Assembly (NCBI GenBank): GCA_019925095.2
Contig: CM034391.1
Span: 27,269,051 to 27,333,050, forward strand
Origin: Dendrolimus kikuchii
Taxonomy: Eukaryota; Arthropoda; Insecta; Lepidoptera; Lasiocampidae
Length of the DNA stretch: 64,000 nt
Direction of reading: 5' to 3'
Shown in pieces: positions 48,801 through 58,462 of the stretch (position 1 is the stretch's first letter; each line of letters begins with the position of its first letter). Made by a program: the position numbers and the translations under genes. Under the pieces are notes generated by a model. That model did no database searches. It was not told the origin of the DNA and worked only from the letters and a program-made list of their open reading frames with translations.

Positions 48801-51519
48801 TAGGAATGCGAGTGATCATAAGGAAACATACCCACGGGCGTATCACTCAATCACGCAAAACCACTACATGGACGACTGGGTTCAAAGCTTCGAAACGGAA
48901 ACGGAAGCGGCCAAGGCGATAGCGGAAGTACAAGAAGTGCACAGGAAGGCCGGCTTTCAGCTCGCGGGATGGGATACGAATCGCGAGCGCCTTATGGAAA
49001 ATATCCCGGATGAAGAGAGAGCCAGACAGCCCAAAGAGCTCGGTGCTAGCGCGCATCCCTACGGGAAGACATTGGGTGTGTTATGGATGCCGGAAACGGA
49101 TGAACTCGCGTTTAATACCGCTATGCCAAGAGTTCCACACAGCATAAAATGCGGCACGCAAACACCCACCAAGAGAGAGGCCCTGGGCATGGTCATGTCA
49201 CTTTTCGACCCATTAGGCTTACTCAGCCCGTACACTATAAGGGCGAAGATAGTGCTACAAAGACTCTGGAGGCTTAAGCTAGGCTGGGATGAACCCTTGC
49301 CAACGGAAGAGGCAAGTGAATTCGAAGAATGGATCCGTGACTTAAACTCTATAAAAGAGTTAAGATTACCGCGGTGCTATGGAGGGGATAGAGACGTCGT
49401 AAACATGCAATTACACGTCTTTACGGACGCCAGCGAACAGGCCTACGCAGCAGCGGCTTACTGGCGCTTTGAGCAGCGCAACGGGAACGTCGGCGTCACT
49501 TTAATCGCGGGAAAAGCGAAAGTGGCCCCGATGAAGGCGCAAAGCATCCCGCGGATGGAGCTACAAGCCGCGCTAATAGGAGCCAGGTTAGCGGCGGAAA
49601 TAAAAAAGGAACATAGTTTCAAGCGTTATGACGTCATCTTTTGGAGCGACTCGAAGACCGTTCTTCACTGGATAAGAAACGACTCGGTACGATATACCCC
49701 ATACGTTGCACACAGACTGAGCGAAATCGGCGAAATAACCGAGTCTGAGCAATGGCGATGGGTGCCGACAAGTTACAACGTCGCCGACGACGCAACCAGG
49801 ATTAACGTCTCGAGTATGAAAACGGACGACCGCTGGTTTAAAGGCCCGGAATTTCTCCATGGACCCCCGACGAATTGGCCGAAAGAAGAACCGACGGAAA
49901 CCGAAGATGACGAGGTCGTGGTAACTTACACGACCGATGAAAAGCCACTCGTTGACGTCACAAGATTTTCGTCATACGGAAAATTGCTACGAGCGACCGC
50001 CTACGCGCTCGCCTTTATCGACAAGTGCAGACGAAGGACTCGCACTATGGAAACGCGACACATAGAGAGAGCTGAACGTTTACTCATTCGTCAAGCGCAA
50101 CAGGAAAGCTTCCCGAAGGATTACGAGCGTTTGAAGAAAGGAGAACGCGTGTCACGTGACAGCCGGCTTTATAAGCTCGACCCCGAATACGGGGGGGACG
50201 GGGTAATAAAGCTAAACGGCAGGATCAATGCGGCCACCCTGCGCGAGCTTACCGGCAACCCACCGATCTTAGACGGGTCACATCACCTCACTCGGCTGAT
50301 TATAAGAGGTGAACATGAACAGCATCATCACATAGGGAGAGAACATGTCGTAAACAACGTCCGGCAAAAATACTGGGTGCTACGAGTGCGACCTACGGTG
50401 CGAAACATCCTGCGGCAATGTACGGTCTGTCGTTTGAAGAAGACTGCGCCGACAGTACCGGTGAAAGGAAACCTGCCAAAGGACCGTCTAGCTGCCTACG
50501 CACGGCCTTTTACCAATTGCGGAATTGACTGTTTTGGCCCCATATGGGTGACCATAGGACGTCGCAAAGAAAAACGATGGGGAATGCTGTTTACATGTAT
50601 GGTGACTCGTGCCATTCATATGGAACTTATAGCAAGCCTTAGCACAGACTCTGCTATCATGGCCCTAAGAAGGATGGGAGCACGACGCGGCTGGCCTCAA
50701 GTGATATGGTCTGATAATGCAACGAATTTCCATGGAGCGGACACAGAGTTACTAACGGCGTACGCGAGATGGAAGGAAGAGATGCCAGATCACGTAAAAG
50801 GGAGACACTTAGCGTGGCGTTTCATCGATCCCGGCGCACCGAACCAGGGGGGAGCTTGGGAACGGTTAATTCGGTCGGTGAAGACGGCACTCCACGCAAC
50901 ATTGGCGGAACAAGCTCCCAGAGAAGAAACACTTACGACTGTCATCACGGAAATAGAACATACCGTAAACTCGCGCCCGCTAACTCACGTGTCGGTGAGC
51001 CCTGAAGACGACGAAGCGCTCACCCCGAACCACTTTCTAATCGGGTCGGCGACGGGCTTGCCAATCACGGGAACGAACGAGTTAGCAGACAGGAAGACAT
51101 GGATCGCCACTCAAGCTTTAGCGGACATGTTCTGGACTCGTTGGCTACGCGAGTACTTACCTACATTGGCACCGAGGGACGACGTAAGACGACGTGAGGA
51201 AAGCATACGTGTTGGAGACGTCGTTATCATTGCGGACGGTCTGTTGCCACGTAACGTATGGCCCCGGGGTCAAATCGAGCGCACTTATCGCGGACCGGAC
51301 AACATAATACGGAGCGCGGACGTGCGAACGCGGGGAGGCATCTTCAGGAGACCAGTAAGGAGGCTCATCGTCCTGACGAGAAGAGATGGCTTCGAGGATC
51401 TGCGCCGGGGGGAGGATGTTGCGGACAGAGAGCACCCCCCTGACCCGCCCGCCGGAGCACATCTACACTCCGCGCCCCGCATACCGCCGACGCCCATAGC
51501 TAGCGCGATTAGCAACTAG
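45859..51519 (+). CDS. BEL/Pao Gag-Pol polyprotein
   Basis: A single 1886-codon ORF. Gag occupies about residues 1-520, with a basic, Arg-rich N-terminus and Cys clusters C455..C468 and C488..C512. Aspartic protease LLDEGST has its Asp at 586. The RT holds RLVFDAAARSNGVCMNDALL, TADIRDMFLQV and the catalytic YMDD at 1003-1006. RNase H shows VFTDASEQAY, RMELQAAL and FWSDSKTVLHW. Integrase has an H/C zinc region (HHHIGREH, CTVCRLKK) and the triad D1557, D1619, E1668. The C-terminus reads into the 3' LTR. No env ORF follows. Gag and Pol in one frame is usual for BEL/Pao. It makes the virus-like particle and enzymes for retrotransposition and could mobilise the RT-less copy. Confidence 0.95.
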   Translation: MPNTRSKTAEDRVQRAYQEPPASPSVHISASASAPNVSRPASPGMQQTTTAQVHTAIRTERQSRSPSVRSHRSQLSAATLVRQVELEAEEQIAAIRREELRLQVSLIKKRVAANIAALKEQTDGNSVCEDDGVETERNITEWLKNTRIRGESPSAGDRTEPGTRGAGPRPPLDAAGRAREEYPMARDRSAETNDQTARVTFRTPRNARSPTPTRSRDRGIDRLADVLERMTRNRPTPRQCQELPTFSGAPGEWLPFKAAMRESTSLHGFSPAENLGRLRTCLKGEARECVTALLYTAVDPAIIMKTLERCYGRPEIIISRALEDIKKLPRSGSSASELNSLATKLQNIVTVISCVDNKGYLLNPMLTRQVVEKLSPHLRTKWCDFADEFSSRDEPEIMTLSKFLTGEADRAMKYSFMTSSLPTTSVNVTKENKVKPPRMNERRRVYATTEAKIVCYCCGAEHQTTQCGKLASMSLPARWEWAKETRICFLCLLSKHRRFRCKARKCGVNECREPHHALLHQRRETGAVSGPIDRAESVSQPADREESVMTASAHNSNTERRVLLKVCPITVKGLNGKEVSTYALLDEGSTITLVDEEIAGMLGADGPRRPLNIHGITSSQREAESRMVSVAVRGRAQPHYHPIKARTVKKLALGTHSVKSEVIRQLHHLKTLHIDDVCFMNAKPRVLIGADNWHLIVTRKLLAGKKSQPAASLTLLGWTIHGSAPRGLVTQGNDTVLHVRTWQDKEPREKDELFEIVKSHFDIDALGISNKVKPVAEEQRALKIFSETVKRENGRFEVGLPWRNDDVTMPPSYDMAVRRLRGIERKMDKSPQFKQAYTAQVNRLLAKGYAEPCERSHEGNQRMWYMPHFAVTNPNKPDKVRLVFDAAARSNGVCMNDALLDGPDLLRALYGILFRFREGKIAVTADIRDMFLQVKIRKEDRAAQHFLWRGDDRHNPPRRYVMTSMIFGARSSPFLAHSVRDRNASDHKETYPRAYHSITQNHYMDDWVQSFETETEAAKAIAEVQEVHRKAGFQLAGWDTNRERLMENIPDEERARQPKELGASAHPYGKTLGVLWMPETDELAFNTAMPRVPHSIKCGTQTPTKREALGMVMSLFDPLGLLSPYTIRAKIVLQRLWRLKLGWDEPLPTEEASEFEEWIRDLNSIKELRLPRCYGGDRDVVNMQLHVFTDASEQAYAAAAYWRFEQRNGNVGVTLIAGKAKVAPMKAQSIPRMELQAALIGARLAAEIKKEHSFKRYDVIFWSDSKTVLHWIRNDSVRYTPYVAHRLSEIGEITESEQWRWVPTSYNVADDATRINVSSMKTDDRWFKGPEFLHGPPTNWPKEEPTETEDDEVVVTYTTDEKPLVDVTRFSSYGKLLRATAYALAFIDKCRRRTRTMETRHIERAERLLIRQAQQESFPKDYERLKKGERVSRDSRLYKLDPEYGGDGVIKLNGRINAATLRELTGNPPILDGSHHLTRLIIRGEHEQHHHIGREHVVNNVRQKYWVLRVRPTVRNILRQCTVCRLKKTAPTVPVKGNLPKDRLAAYARPFTNCGIDCFGPIWVTIGRRKEKRWGMLFTCMVTRAIHMELIASLSTDSAIMALRRMGARRGWPQVIWSDNATNFHGADTELLTAYARWKEEMPDHVKGRHLAWRFIDPGAPNQGGAWERLIRSVKTALHATLAEQAPREETLTTVITEIEHTVNSRPLTHVSVSPEDDEALTPNHFLIGSATGLPITGTNELADRKTWIATQALADMFWTRWLREYLPTLAPRDDVRRREESIRVGDVVIIADGLLPRNVWPRGQIERTYRGPDNIIRSADVRTRGGIFRRPVRRLIVLTRRDGFEDLRRGEDVADREHPPDPPAGAHLHSAPRIPPTPIASAISN
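51407..51416 (+). promoter_or_regulatory. polypurine tract
   Basis: GGGGGGAGGA lies immediately 5' of the 3' LTR, where plus-strand DNA synthesis would be primed. It is within the ORF and conserved in the minus copy. Confidence 0.8.
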
Positions 51520-51732
51520 GCGTCGGACGGAATGCGGGTATAGGAGGCCGAAAAAACTAAAAATGAACATACTGCTGATACTACCACTTCAAGAAAAATT
51601 ATCAATTCAGCCACTCAGCTATATTGTACTCTCTTTGTTATACTTTTTAAATGTATAATGTATTTATAAATAATAATCATACAGTCCATTATTACGTCGA
51701 ATTTTCATTTACAACCCGAGGTGCAACTGCCA
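51417..51732 (+). repeat. BEL 3' LTR, lacking the last 6 bp
   Basis: TGTTGCGGACAG to GCAACTGCCA, then unrelated GGACATTTTT. The 5' LTR continues with CCAATA. Confidence 0.9.
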
Positions 51733-51914
51733 GGACATTTTTAATTACTTAGAATAAAAAAAAATATATTACTCTTAATTTTTCACCTCTCTACTATCAA
51801 CCCCTATTTTTCCATCGCGATTTTTTATTTTATTTTAACTATCAATCGATCAGTTATCCCCGCTAGATGTCTACCGTTGTCACCGCTCATCCAGCAAACA
51901 TCACGGAATAGGGA

Positions 51915-52154
51915 TGAGTGTGTTCCCGGATGGTTTAGATGCACAATTAGAACCGGTAGGTGGCGCTGAGATCGGGTTCTGGAATCCTCCTAATCACCTG
52001 GAGCGATTTTGGTGATTTTGTTTTTGTGTGTTTGATTGGGTACCCGGATGGTTTAGATTCGCAATTAGAACCGGTACGTGGCTCTGGGATCGGGTTCTAG
52101 AATTTTATTTTTTAAAGGCATGTCAACGTCTGCCGGGGCCGGTAGTATATATAT
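51915..52154 (+). mobile_element. Helitron-type 3' fragment
   Basis: Two consecutive blocks with GGATGGTTTAGAT, AACCGGTAGGTGGCGCTGAG and ATCGGGTTCT, ending AACGTCTGCCGGGGCCGGTA. The duplicated block has about the same 118-bp spacing seen at 20991-21227. Cut by the LTR at 52155. Confidence 0.65.
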
Positions 52155-52476
52155 TGTTGCGGACAGAGAGCACCCCCCTGACCCGCCCGCCGGAGCACAT
52201 CTACACTCCGCGCCCCGCATACCGCCGACGCCCATAGCTGGCGCGATTAGCAATTAGGCGTCGGACGGAATGCGGGACATAGGAGGCTGAAAAAGCCTGA
52301 AGGGACTACTACATCAAGAACAACTATGAATTCAGCCACTCAGCTATTCATATATTGTACTCAACTCTCTTGCATACTTTGTTCTACTCTTTAAATGTAT
52401 ATTTATAATTTAATAATAATCATACAGTCCATTATTACGTCGAGTTTTAATTTCCAAACACGAGAAGCAACTGCCA

Positions 52477-52482
<6 letters not shown>
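52155..52482 (+). repeat. BEL solo LTR, diverged
   Basis: 328 bp, TGTTGCGGACAG to GCCACCAATA, flanked by TATAT on both sides. It differs clearly from the other BEL LTRs, so it is an older member. The internal region was lost by LTR-LTR recombination. Confidence 0.88.

Positions 52483-52561
<79 letters not shown>
52481..52561. repeat. (TA)n microsatellite
   Basis: About 40 TA units starting at the LTR end, probably the expanded target site. Confidence 0.95.
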
Positions 52562-52563
<2 letters not shown>

Positions 52564-52883
52564 CTGATAGATGCTTCTTCCAAATAAAACTCAATGTGGA
52601 ACTTATGACTTATTATTTCGTTATTTACAATTAAATTAAAACTATACATAGACGGGTTACAGAGATGAATGGCAGAGAGTAGAGTAGCGGGTATTGGTGG
52701 CTTATGTATGTGAGCAATTGAGCACATGACCCTGACGGCCTGCCGTCCTAACCGCGGGTAGGCCGATGGCTTGATGGTTTGCGCAGCTCCCTGAGCTTAG
52801 GAACAGCTGAATGAAGATGTGGAAGAGGAAATGTTGCCGGGAAAGGATGGAATTGATTTCATAGTTTCATTTACTATGGTGTG
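52562..52883. other. unassigned spacer
   Basis: CCCTGACGGCCTGCCGTCCT near 52730 and GGAACAGCTGAATGAAGATG look like remnants of a retroposon. Nothing firm. Confidence 0.35.
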
Positions 52884-53232
52884 ACGCTCGTGGACCACGT
52901 TCGTAATACCGAAGTAAGAAAGAGAGTTGGTCTGAAAGAGAGTGTCGGGGTGAAGGTAAGGAAAGCAATGCTCCGGTGGTTCGGGCATGTCGAAAAAATG
53001 ACTAAACAGATATACAATGCAAAAGTGGATGGATGCAGAAGTCGTAGAAGGCTACAGCACACTACTACTAGCAGAAAGTGATGTCAGGAGCCTTAAGATC
53101 AGACGAGCGTGCATGACAAGAGTTATGAATGTCAAAGAAGCAAGTGAGGTGTGTAAGAATAAGCCTGAATGGCGCTCTGTTGTACATGCCTACCCCGCAA
53201 CGGAACTGGCGTGAAGTTATGTATGTATGTAT
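52884..53232 (+). pseudogene. LINE-B ORF2 C-terminal fragment, frameshifted
   Basis: VDHVRNTEVRKRVGLKESVG through VEKMTKQIYNAKVDGCRSRR, then a deletion removes the HTFHDQIDRVL region and shifts to SDVRSLKIRRACM and ATELA. (TATG)n tail at the end. Confidence 0.82.
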
Positions 53233-53367
53233 TTACTATGGTCTGGGTGTGTGTAATTAGCCCCAGAGTGGTCCGTTGTATATTACCCATACCACAATCG
53301 TAACTTGCTTGACTTGGTAACACACAACATGTATGTTTTTTGCTGATTGTTTTTATGTGTTTCGTAA

Positions 53368-53545
53368 TCTATACTAATATTATAAAGATGTAAAGTTTGT
53401 GACGTTGTAGGGGGTAATCTCTGGATCTACTAAACCGATTTTAAAAATTTTTTACTGTCCGAAAGCTACGTTAACAGGGAGTGTCATAGGCTATATAACA
53501 TGACGCTATATACCACCGCCGGTCCGCTACTTGTATATATATTGG
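53368..53545 (+). mobile_element. Helitron-type fragment
   Basis: CTATACTAATATTATAAAGA start, CTCTGGATCTACTAAACCGA and TTACTGTCCGAAAGCTACGT. A typical lepidopteran Helitron 5' part. Confidence 0.6.
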
Positions 53546-54017
53546 ACCTGTTGTCTTTATATAAATTAATTGATATTATTATGAGATCAAAAGTAGGTCG
53601 AAAAAGGGTGGATGATATATTATTATACGAACGATGAGAGGAAAGTCATATAAATAACCATAGTAGGTAAGATAAAAAGCTAACAAAACACGTATAAAAT
53701 TCTTAAGTGCCTTTATCGCCATAAACATTAACATACCAGGCCGTAAATAACGTCTCAAACAAACTTACTTTTTTACGACACCAAAGTGTAATTCTGCATT
53801 ATTTACAAGAGAATAAAATTTCATTCTTAAAATAAACTTTTCTTAAAAAAAAATCGCTCCAACAACTTCAACAGGCTTCATAATAAAGCGCCGTCAAATC
53901 AGTGCTTTTGAGAGACTTCACTGCCCTCAAACATTCGTGGTGTTGCCAGCTTAAGGAATATTTTCCCAGAAACTTATATAATTCAGCAATCGGAGACAAA
54001 TAATTTAAAAAATCTAT
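53546..54017. other. unassigned spacer
   Basis: No gene or repeat recognised. Confidence 0.4.
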
Positions 54018-54735
54018 AATACTACCCGGCGAACTTCATACCGCCTCAAAAGTATTCTTTTAAATTTAATTTTTTACATCCGTGCAGGAACGGAGAAAGA
54101 ATACAATTTCCTGCGGCCGGGCGGCCTGTCGTAAGAGGCGACTTAACAACCCACAGCCAGGTGGTAGGGCATTTGCCCGACTGGATGGCTACCACCCCTG
54201 GTCTAAAGTATGTCGCCATAACAACCTTCGAGTTATGTTCCGGCATTAGTGACCAGGTTCCAGTTTCCCTTAAGAGAGCAGCAGCGCATTTGTAGCACCT
54301 TTGGTGTTGCAAATGTTCATAGGCGATGGAAACCGCTTTGCATCAAATGGGCCATTTGCCTGTCTGCTGATCTCCTGCAATAAAAAAAAATGATTTCTGA
54401 AGACGAGACCAACAACAAACGTTTGACATTCAAAACTAAAAATAAAGAGAAAAAAACCACTTTTAAATTTAATTTCATACCTCTGAACGACTTTTAAATT
54501 TAATTGATTTCTAAACAACGGGACGAACATCAAATATTTGACGGGTAGGAATAGTTTCTAAGGGAAAGCGAAATTGTTGGTTTTACTATATTCCAAGCAT
54601 TTTTTTCATATAATACTCACCTTTTGAACGTTCCCTGGACTTCCACAAATAAGTCAAAACCAAAATTAGCCAAATCAGTCCAGCCGTTCTCGTTTTGCCA
54701 CTTGTCTGTTCAAGTTTCACTTCTACTATGTATCC
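54018..54735 (-). mobile_element. Helitron-type element with SINE-A inside
   Basis: Minus strand: AACGAGAACGGCTGGACTGA, TTGTGGAAGTCCAGGGAACG, ATTTGATGTTCGTCCCGTTG, ending TATGAAGTTCGCCGGGTAGT. SINE-A at 54078-54390 interrupts it. Same family as 55672-56395. Confidence 0.68.
54078..54390 (+). mobile_element. SINE-A copy 13, full length
   Basis: Complete, opposite in orientation to its Helitron host. Confidence 0.9.
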
Positions 54736-55204
54736 CAGCACACATTTCGATTTTTATTTATCAAATGTAGGTAATAGAAGTCATCATACGAATAATATAT
54801 TTTTAAATCACACATTCAAGTATAGCTGTCGTAGTTAATTACAAAGTATTATTATTCATATTATTAATATTGAATTAAAATAATAACATTATATTAGCAT
54901 AAAATACACAATATCCAAACCCAGATTATCGATAAAATGTCGGCAAGTGAATAAACAATCGACTGGCAACACCACCATTGCTGAATCAACTTTGAAAGTT
55001 TGCGCAATAAAGTCGGGCGCCGCGTCGCAGTTTTTGTGCAATACAAACGAGTTGTTCCCAACTTTGGGTGTTTCTCCATTTTTATTACGCGGTTTTCCTG
55101 AATTATAGCTATTACGCAGCTTGTCCTGGAGTGTCGACATTGTCGTCTTAATAACGTGAACTTCCACATTTGAGTGAAAAGTGAGGTAATATTTTCTTTA
55201 TTTA
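54736..55204. other. unassigned spacer
   Basis: The minus-strand open frames at 54889-55262 (CVIAIIQENR, KSGAASQFLCNT regions) overlap each other in two frames and show no family motif. Confidence 0.4.
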
Positions 55205-55366
55205 GTGCTGAAGTAAGAAAGAGAGTTGGTCTGAAAGAAGGCCAACAGGCTCCTGACATCACCTTATGCTAGTACACGATCAATTTGATCATGGAAGGTA
55301 TGTCGTGGCCTTCCACGACTTCTGCATCCATCCACTTTTGCATTGTATATCTGTTTAGTCATTCAA
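55205..55366. mobile_element. rearranged LINE-B fragment pair
   Basis: 55205-55243 is plus-strand LINE-B (GAAGTAAGAAAGAGAGTTGG), then at 55250-55366 the sequence switches to minus-strand LINE-B (DVRSL.. back to YNAKV). This is a 5' inversion, as twin priming produces. Confidence 0.7.
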
Positions 55367-55671
55367 AATGTCTAAGTTCCACTAAAAACAGAATTCAAAC
55401 AACATCCACTGGTCACTTTGAGCGATATAAATATTGAAACTAATTTATATTCAGAATGATGCAACCATCGCAGTGATTCATCCAAACTTCAAGCCCGAGG
55501 AAGATAACTCAATTAAACTTTGGCGTTTGTCGTTACCTGCAACTCTGGCGCAACTTGTAACTTTCATGTACATATATCTCGAACTTCGTACAGGGTTTTT
55601 GATGTACAATCAATACACTGGCGTAGGATATCCTTTGAACGCAAATAAAAAATAGCATTGTAATCTTCTAT
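55367..55671. other. unassigned spacer
   Basis: The open frame at 55434-55655 has no recognised motif. Confidence 0.4.
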
Positions 55672-56395
55672 GTAAATAAAAATCAATCGCTGTTCGTTAC
55701 TCTCGCTAAAACTCGAGAAGGGCTGGACTGATTTGGCTAATTTTGGTTTTGAATTATTTGTGGAAGTCCAGGGAAAGTTTAAAATGTGAGTGAATATGAA
55801 AAAAATGCTTGGAGTATAGTAGAAACAACAATATCGCTTTCCCTTAGAAACTATTCCTACCTGTCAAACATTTGATGTTCGTCCCGTCGTTCAGAAATCA
55901 AATTAAATTTAAAAGTGATATTTTTTTTTAATTCTTTTGGTTTTGAATCTCAAACGTTTGATGTTCGTTCCGGTTAAGTTTTGACCACATTTTTTTTACT
56001 AAAGTTGAAACATTCTGCAATTATCATTCAGCTTTTTTATTTATCCGTGCAGGAACGGAGAAAGAATATAATTTCCTGCGGCCGGGCGGCCTGTCGTAAG
56101 AGGCGACAAAACAACCCACAGCCAGGTGGTAAGGCATTTGCCCGACTGGATGGCTACCACCCCTGGTCTAAAGTATGTCGCCATAACAACCTTGATTTGT
56201 ATTCCGGCATTAGTGACCAGGTTCCAGTCTCCCTTAAGAGAGCAGCAGCGCATTTGTAGCACCTTTGGTGTTGCAAATGCCTATAGGCGATGGTAACTGC
56301 TTTTCATCGGGTGGGCCGTCTGCCTGTCTGCTGAGCTCCTGCAATTAAAAAAAAATTGATTCTGAGACAGTACGAAGTTTGCCGGGTCAGCTAGT
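55672..56395 (+). mobile_element. Helitron-type element with SINE-A inside
   Basis: Starts CTATGTAAATAAAAATCAAT, then TTACTCTCGCTAAAACTCGA, TTGTGGAAGTCCAGGGAAAG, ATTTGATGTTCGTCCCGTCG, and ends GAAGTTTGCCGGGTCAGCTA plus GT. SINE-A interrupts at 56043-56357. Confidence 0.72.
56043..56357 (+). mobile_element. SINE-A copy 14, full length
   Basis: Complete, in the same orientation as its Helitron host, unlike copy 13. Confidence 0.9.
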
Positions 56396-56550
56396 GGTAA
56401 TATAAAGAAGAATGTAACAAGAAGAATAAATATAGCATAACTAAAGCTGAATACATGTACCTAATGCCGCTGAAACTAAAAGGTATGATATGTAAATCTG
56501 TAATACAACCGATCATGTTATACGATTCCAAATGCTGGTTTACTAAAGTA

Positions 56551-56875
56551 CATACATACATACATAACTTCACGCCAGTTCCCTTGCAGGGTAGGCACGA
56601 ACAATAGAGCGTCATTCAGTCTTATTCTTACACACCTCACTTACTTCTTTGACATTCATAGCTCTAGTCATGCCCGCTCGTCTGTTCTTAAGGCTCCTGC
56701 TAGTACACGATCAATTTGATCATGGAAGGTGTGCTTCTGCATCCATCCACTTTTGCATTGTATATCTGTTTAGTCATTCTTTCATCATGCATTCTTTCCA
56801 CATGCCCGAACCACCGGAGCATTCCTTTCCTTACCTTCACCCCGACACTTTCAGACCAACTCTCTTTCTTACTTC
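56551..56875 (-). mobile_element. LINE-B 3' fragment with small deletions
   Basis: (TACA)n tail, then the ARELA end, back to the RKRVGLK region. Two deletions (near 56700 and 56735) break the frame. Confidence 0.82.
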
Positions 56876-57321
56876 TAAGTTAAGTTTAAGTTCTAATGAA
56901 CAATAAAGATTTTTCATTCATTCATTCATTTTCCATTCCTTGTATAAGTATGTACAAGTTATATCTATGGTTATCTATTTAATCCACACGCGTTTTCATA
57001 TCTCACTGCGTCATTGTAATTCTCTACGTCACTCAGCTGACAATTTTGGCATCGCAAATCGCATTACCGGATATCTGGCAGCAGTGATGCGGTTGGATAC
57101 GTAATAATACGTATAATGAATTGTCTAATAGCATTTTTCATTTTTCCTATATAAATTGATTCGAAAAGTTGTACCTACTAATTTCAAAGGGTAGGTTCAT
57201 TATTTTGGGTCTAAACGCTGTATGAGCTTCCAGAGTTCGCAGTGGGAAATCATAGGCGCTAAATTCTTGAGAATAACTTATTTATTTATTGGAAGATTAC
57301 AAAGCTGTCGGTTGAAGTTAC
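56876..57321. other. LINE tail then unassigned spacer
   Basis: 56880-56935 has AACAATAAAGATTTTTCATT and an ATTC repeat, a LINE 3' tail on the plus strand. The rest is unrecognised. Confidence 0.45.
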
Positions 57322-57427
57322 ATACATACATACATACATAACTTCACGCCAGTTCCCTTGCGGGGTAGGCACGAACAACAGAGCGCCATTTAGGCTTATT
57401 CTTACACACCTCACTTGCTTCTTTGAT
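57322..57427 (-). mobile_element. LINE-B 3' fragment, very short
   Basis: (TACA)n tail and the last 28 codons only. The flanks ACAGAGCTGTCGGTTGAAGT at 57300 and 57430 are a direct repeat of about 25 bp, a long target-site duplication. Confidence 0.85.
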
Positions 57428-57589
57428 TACAGAGCTGTCGGTTGAAGTTGGTATTCAAAATGTGATTCAAAAATTGAAGTATAACGTTTCCTAATGTCAC
57501 GGTGACGTTTGATGTTTAAAGTTATAGTCCCGTTCGCGACAACGCTTTGCTTAACTTAAGGTCACTAAAGAAGTTTTAATGTGTCTTTC

Positions 57590-57689
57590 ATCTGTGCAAG
57601 AACGGAGAAAGAATACAATTTCCTGCGGCCGGGCGGCCTGTCGTAAGAGGCGACTTAGCAACCCACAGCCAGGTGGTAGGGAATTTGCC
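57590..57689 (+). mobile_element. SINE-A 5' piece
   Basis: Only the first 100 bp (GAACGGAGAAAGAATACAAT to CCAGGTGGTAGGG), cut by a Helitron end. This is roughly the part missing from the short-form copies. Confidence 0.8.
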
Positions 57690-57790
57690 GAAACCATACT
57701 GAAAGAAATTTTCAAATCGGACCAGCGGTTCCTGAGATTAGCGCGTTTAAACAAACAAACTCTTCAACTTTATAATATTAGTATAGATAT
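57690..57790 (+). mobile_element. Helitron 3'-end fragment
   Basis: ATACTGAAAGAAATTTTCAA, CGGACCAGCGGTTCCTGAGA and GCGCGTTTAAACAAACAAAC, ending ATTAGTATAGAT. Confidence 0.75.
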
Positions 57791-58150
57791 AATGTGAATA
57801 CATCATACATACATACACAAAGGGATACACTTGTCTCTCGAAGCCTTGGAAGCTCTTCAAGTTTAGTACTTCAATAGCTCTAGTATTAGCTAGACCGGTA
57901 GTGGTCCGCGTCTGGAATATGTTGGCAGGTTACCTTAAGAAAAGTAAGGATAGCCTTGGTCTTCGAATTAGATGACGAAGAATAGTCATCAGGTTAGACA
58001 CAGTGTCCTCCGTTAGAAAACTAAATCAGCAATTATATCTAGTATTAACTAGTAAAACAGCTACATATTATATTATAACTATGGATATGAACTCATCCCA
58101 GCGGTAACACGTAGTTAATTTATTAAAGTTAAAGAAAGATTTGATTTTTT
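57791..58150. other. possible LINE C-terminal relic
   Basis: The plus strand around 57900 reads VVRVWNMLAG and GYLKKSK in frame, loosely like a LINE ORF2 end, with stops. Weak. Confidence 0.35.
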
Positions 58151-58462
58151 TTATTTTTTATTGCAGGAGTTCAGCAGATAGGCAGAGGGCCCACTAGATG
58201 GAAAGCGGTTACCATCGCCTATGGACATTTGCAACAACAAAGGTGCTACAAATGCGCTGCTGCCTTCTTAAGGGAGACTGGAACCCGGTCACTAATGCCG
58301 GAACACAACACAAGGTTGTTATGGCGGCATACTCTAGACCAGGGGTGGTCGCCATTTAGTCGAGCAAATACTCTACCACCTGGCTGTGGGTTGTTTAGTC
58401 GCCTCTTACGACAGGCCGCCGGGCCGCAGGAAATTGTATTCTTTCTCCGTTCCTGCACGGAT
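58151..58462 (-). mobile_element. SINE-A copy 15
   Basis: Full length with moderate divergence (AGTCGAGCAAATACTC in the middle). Confidence 0.87.

Larger units (their letters stand above)
45035..51732 (+). mobile_element. BEL/Pao LTR retrotransposon, full coding capacity
   Basis: 6698 bp with 5' LTR 45035-45356 and 3' LTR 51417-51732. The LTRs differ at about two sites where compared, so the insertion is young but older than the minus copy. The last six bases of the LTR (CCAATA) are missing at the 3' end, and no target duplication is found (CGCAC versus GGACA), which points to recombination or a flank deletion after insertion. All enzyme motifs are present. Confidence 0.92.

Noticed and set aside
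52395..52727. ORFs encoding long IYIYIY runs (also near 31769-32005)
   Set aside because: Translations of TA microsatellites.
54018..56395. Shared SINE-A insertion in two sibling Helitrons, implying duplication after insertion
   Set aside because: The SINEs sit in opposite orientation relative to their hosts and at different positions. They are independent insertions.
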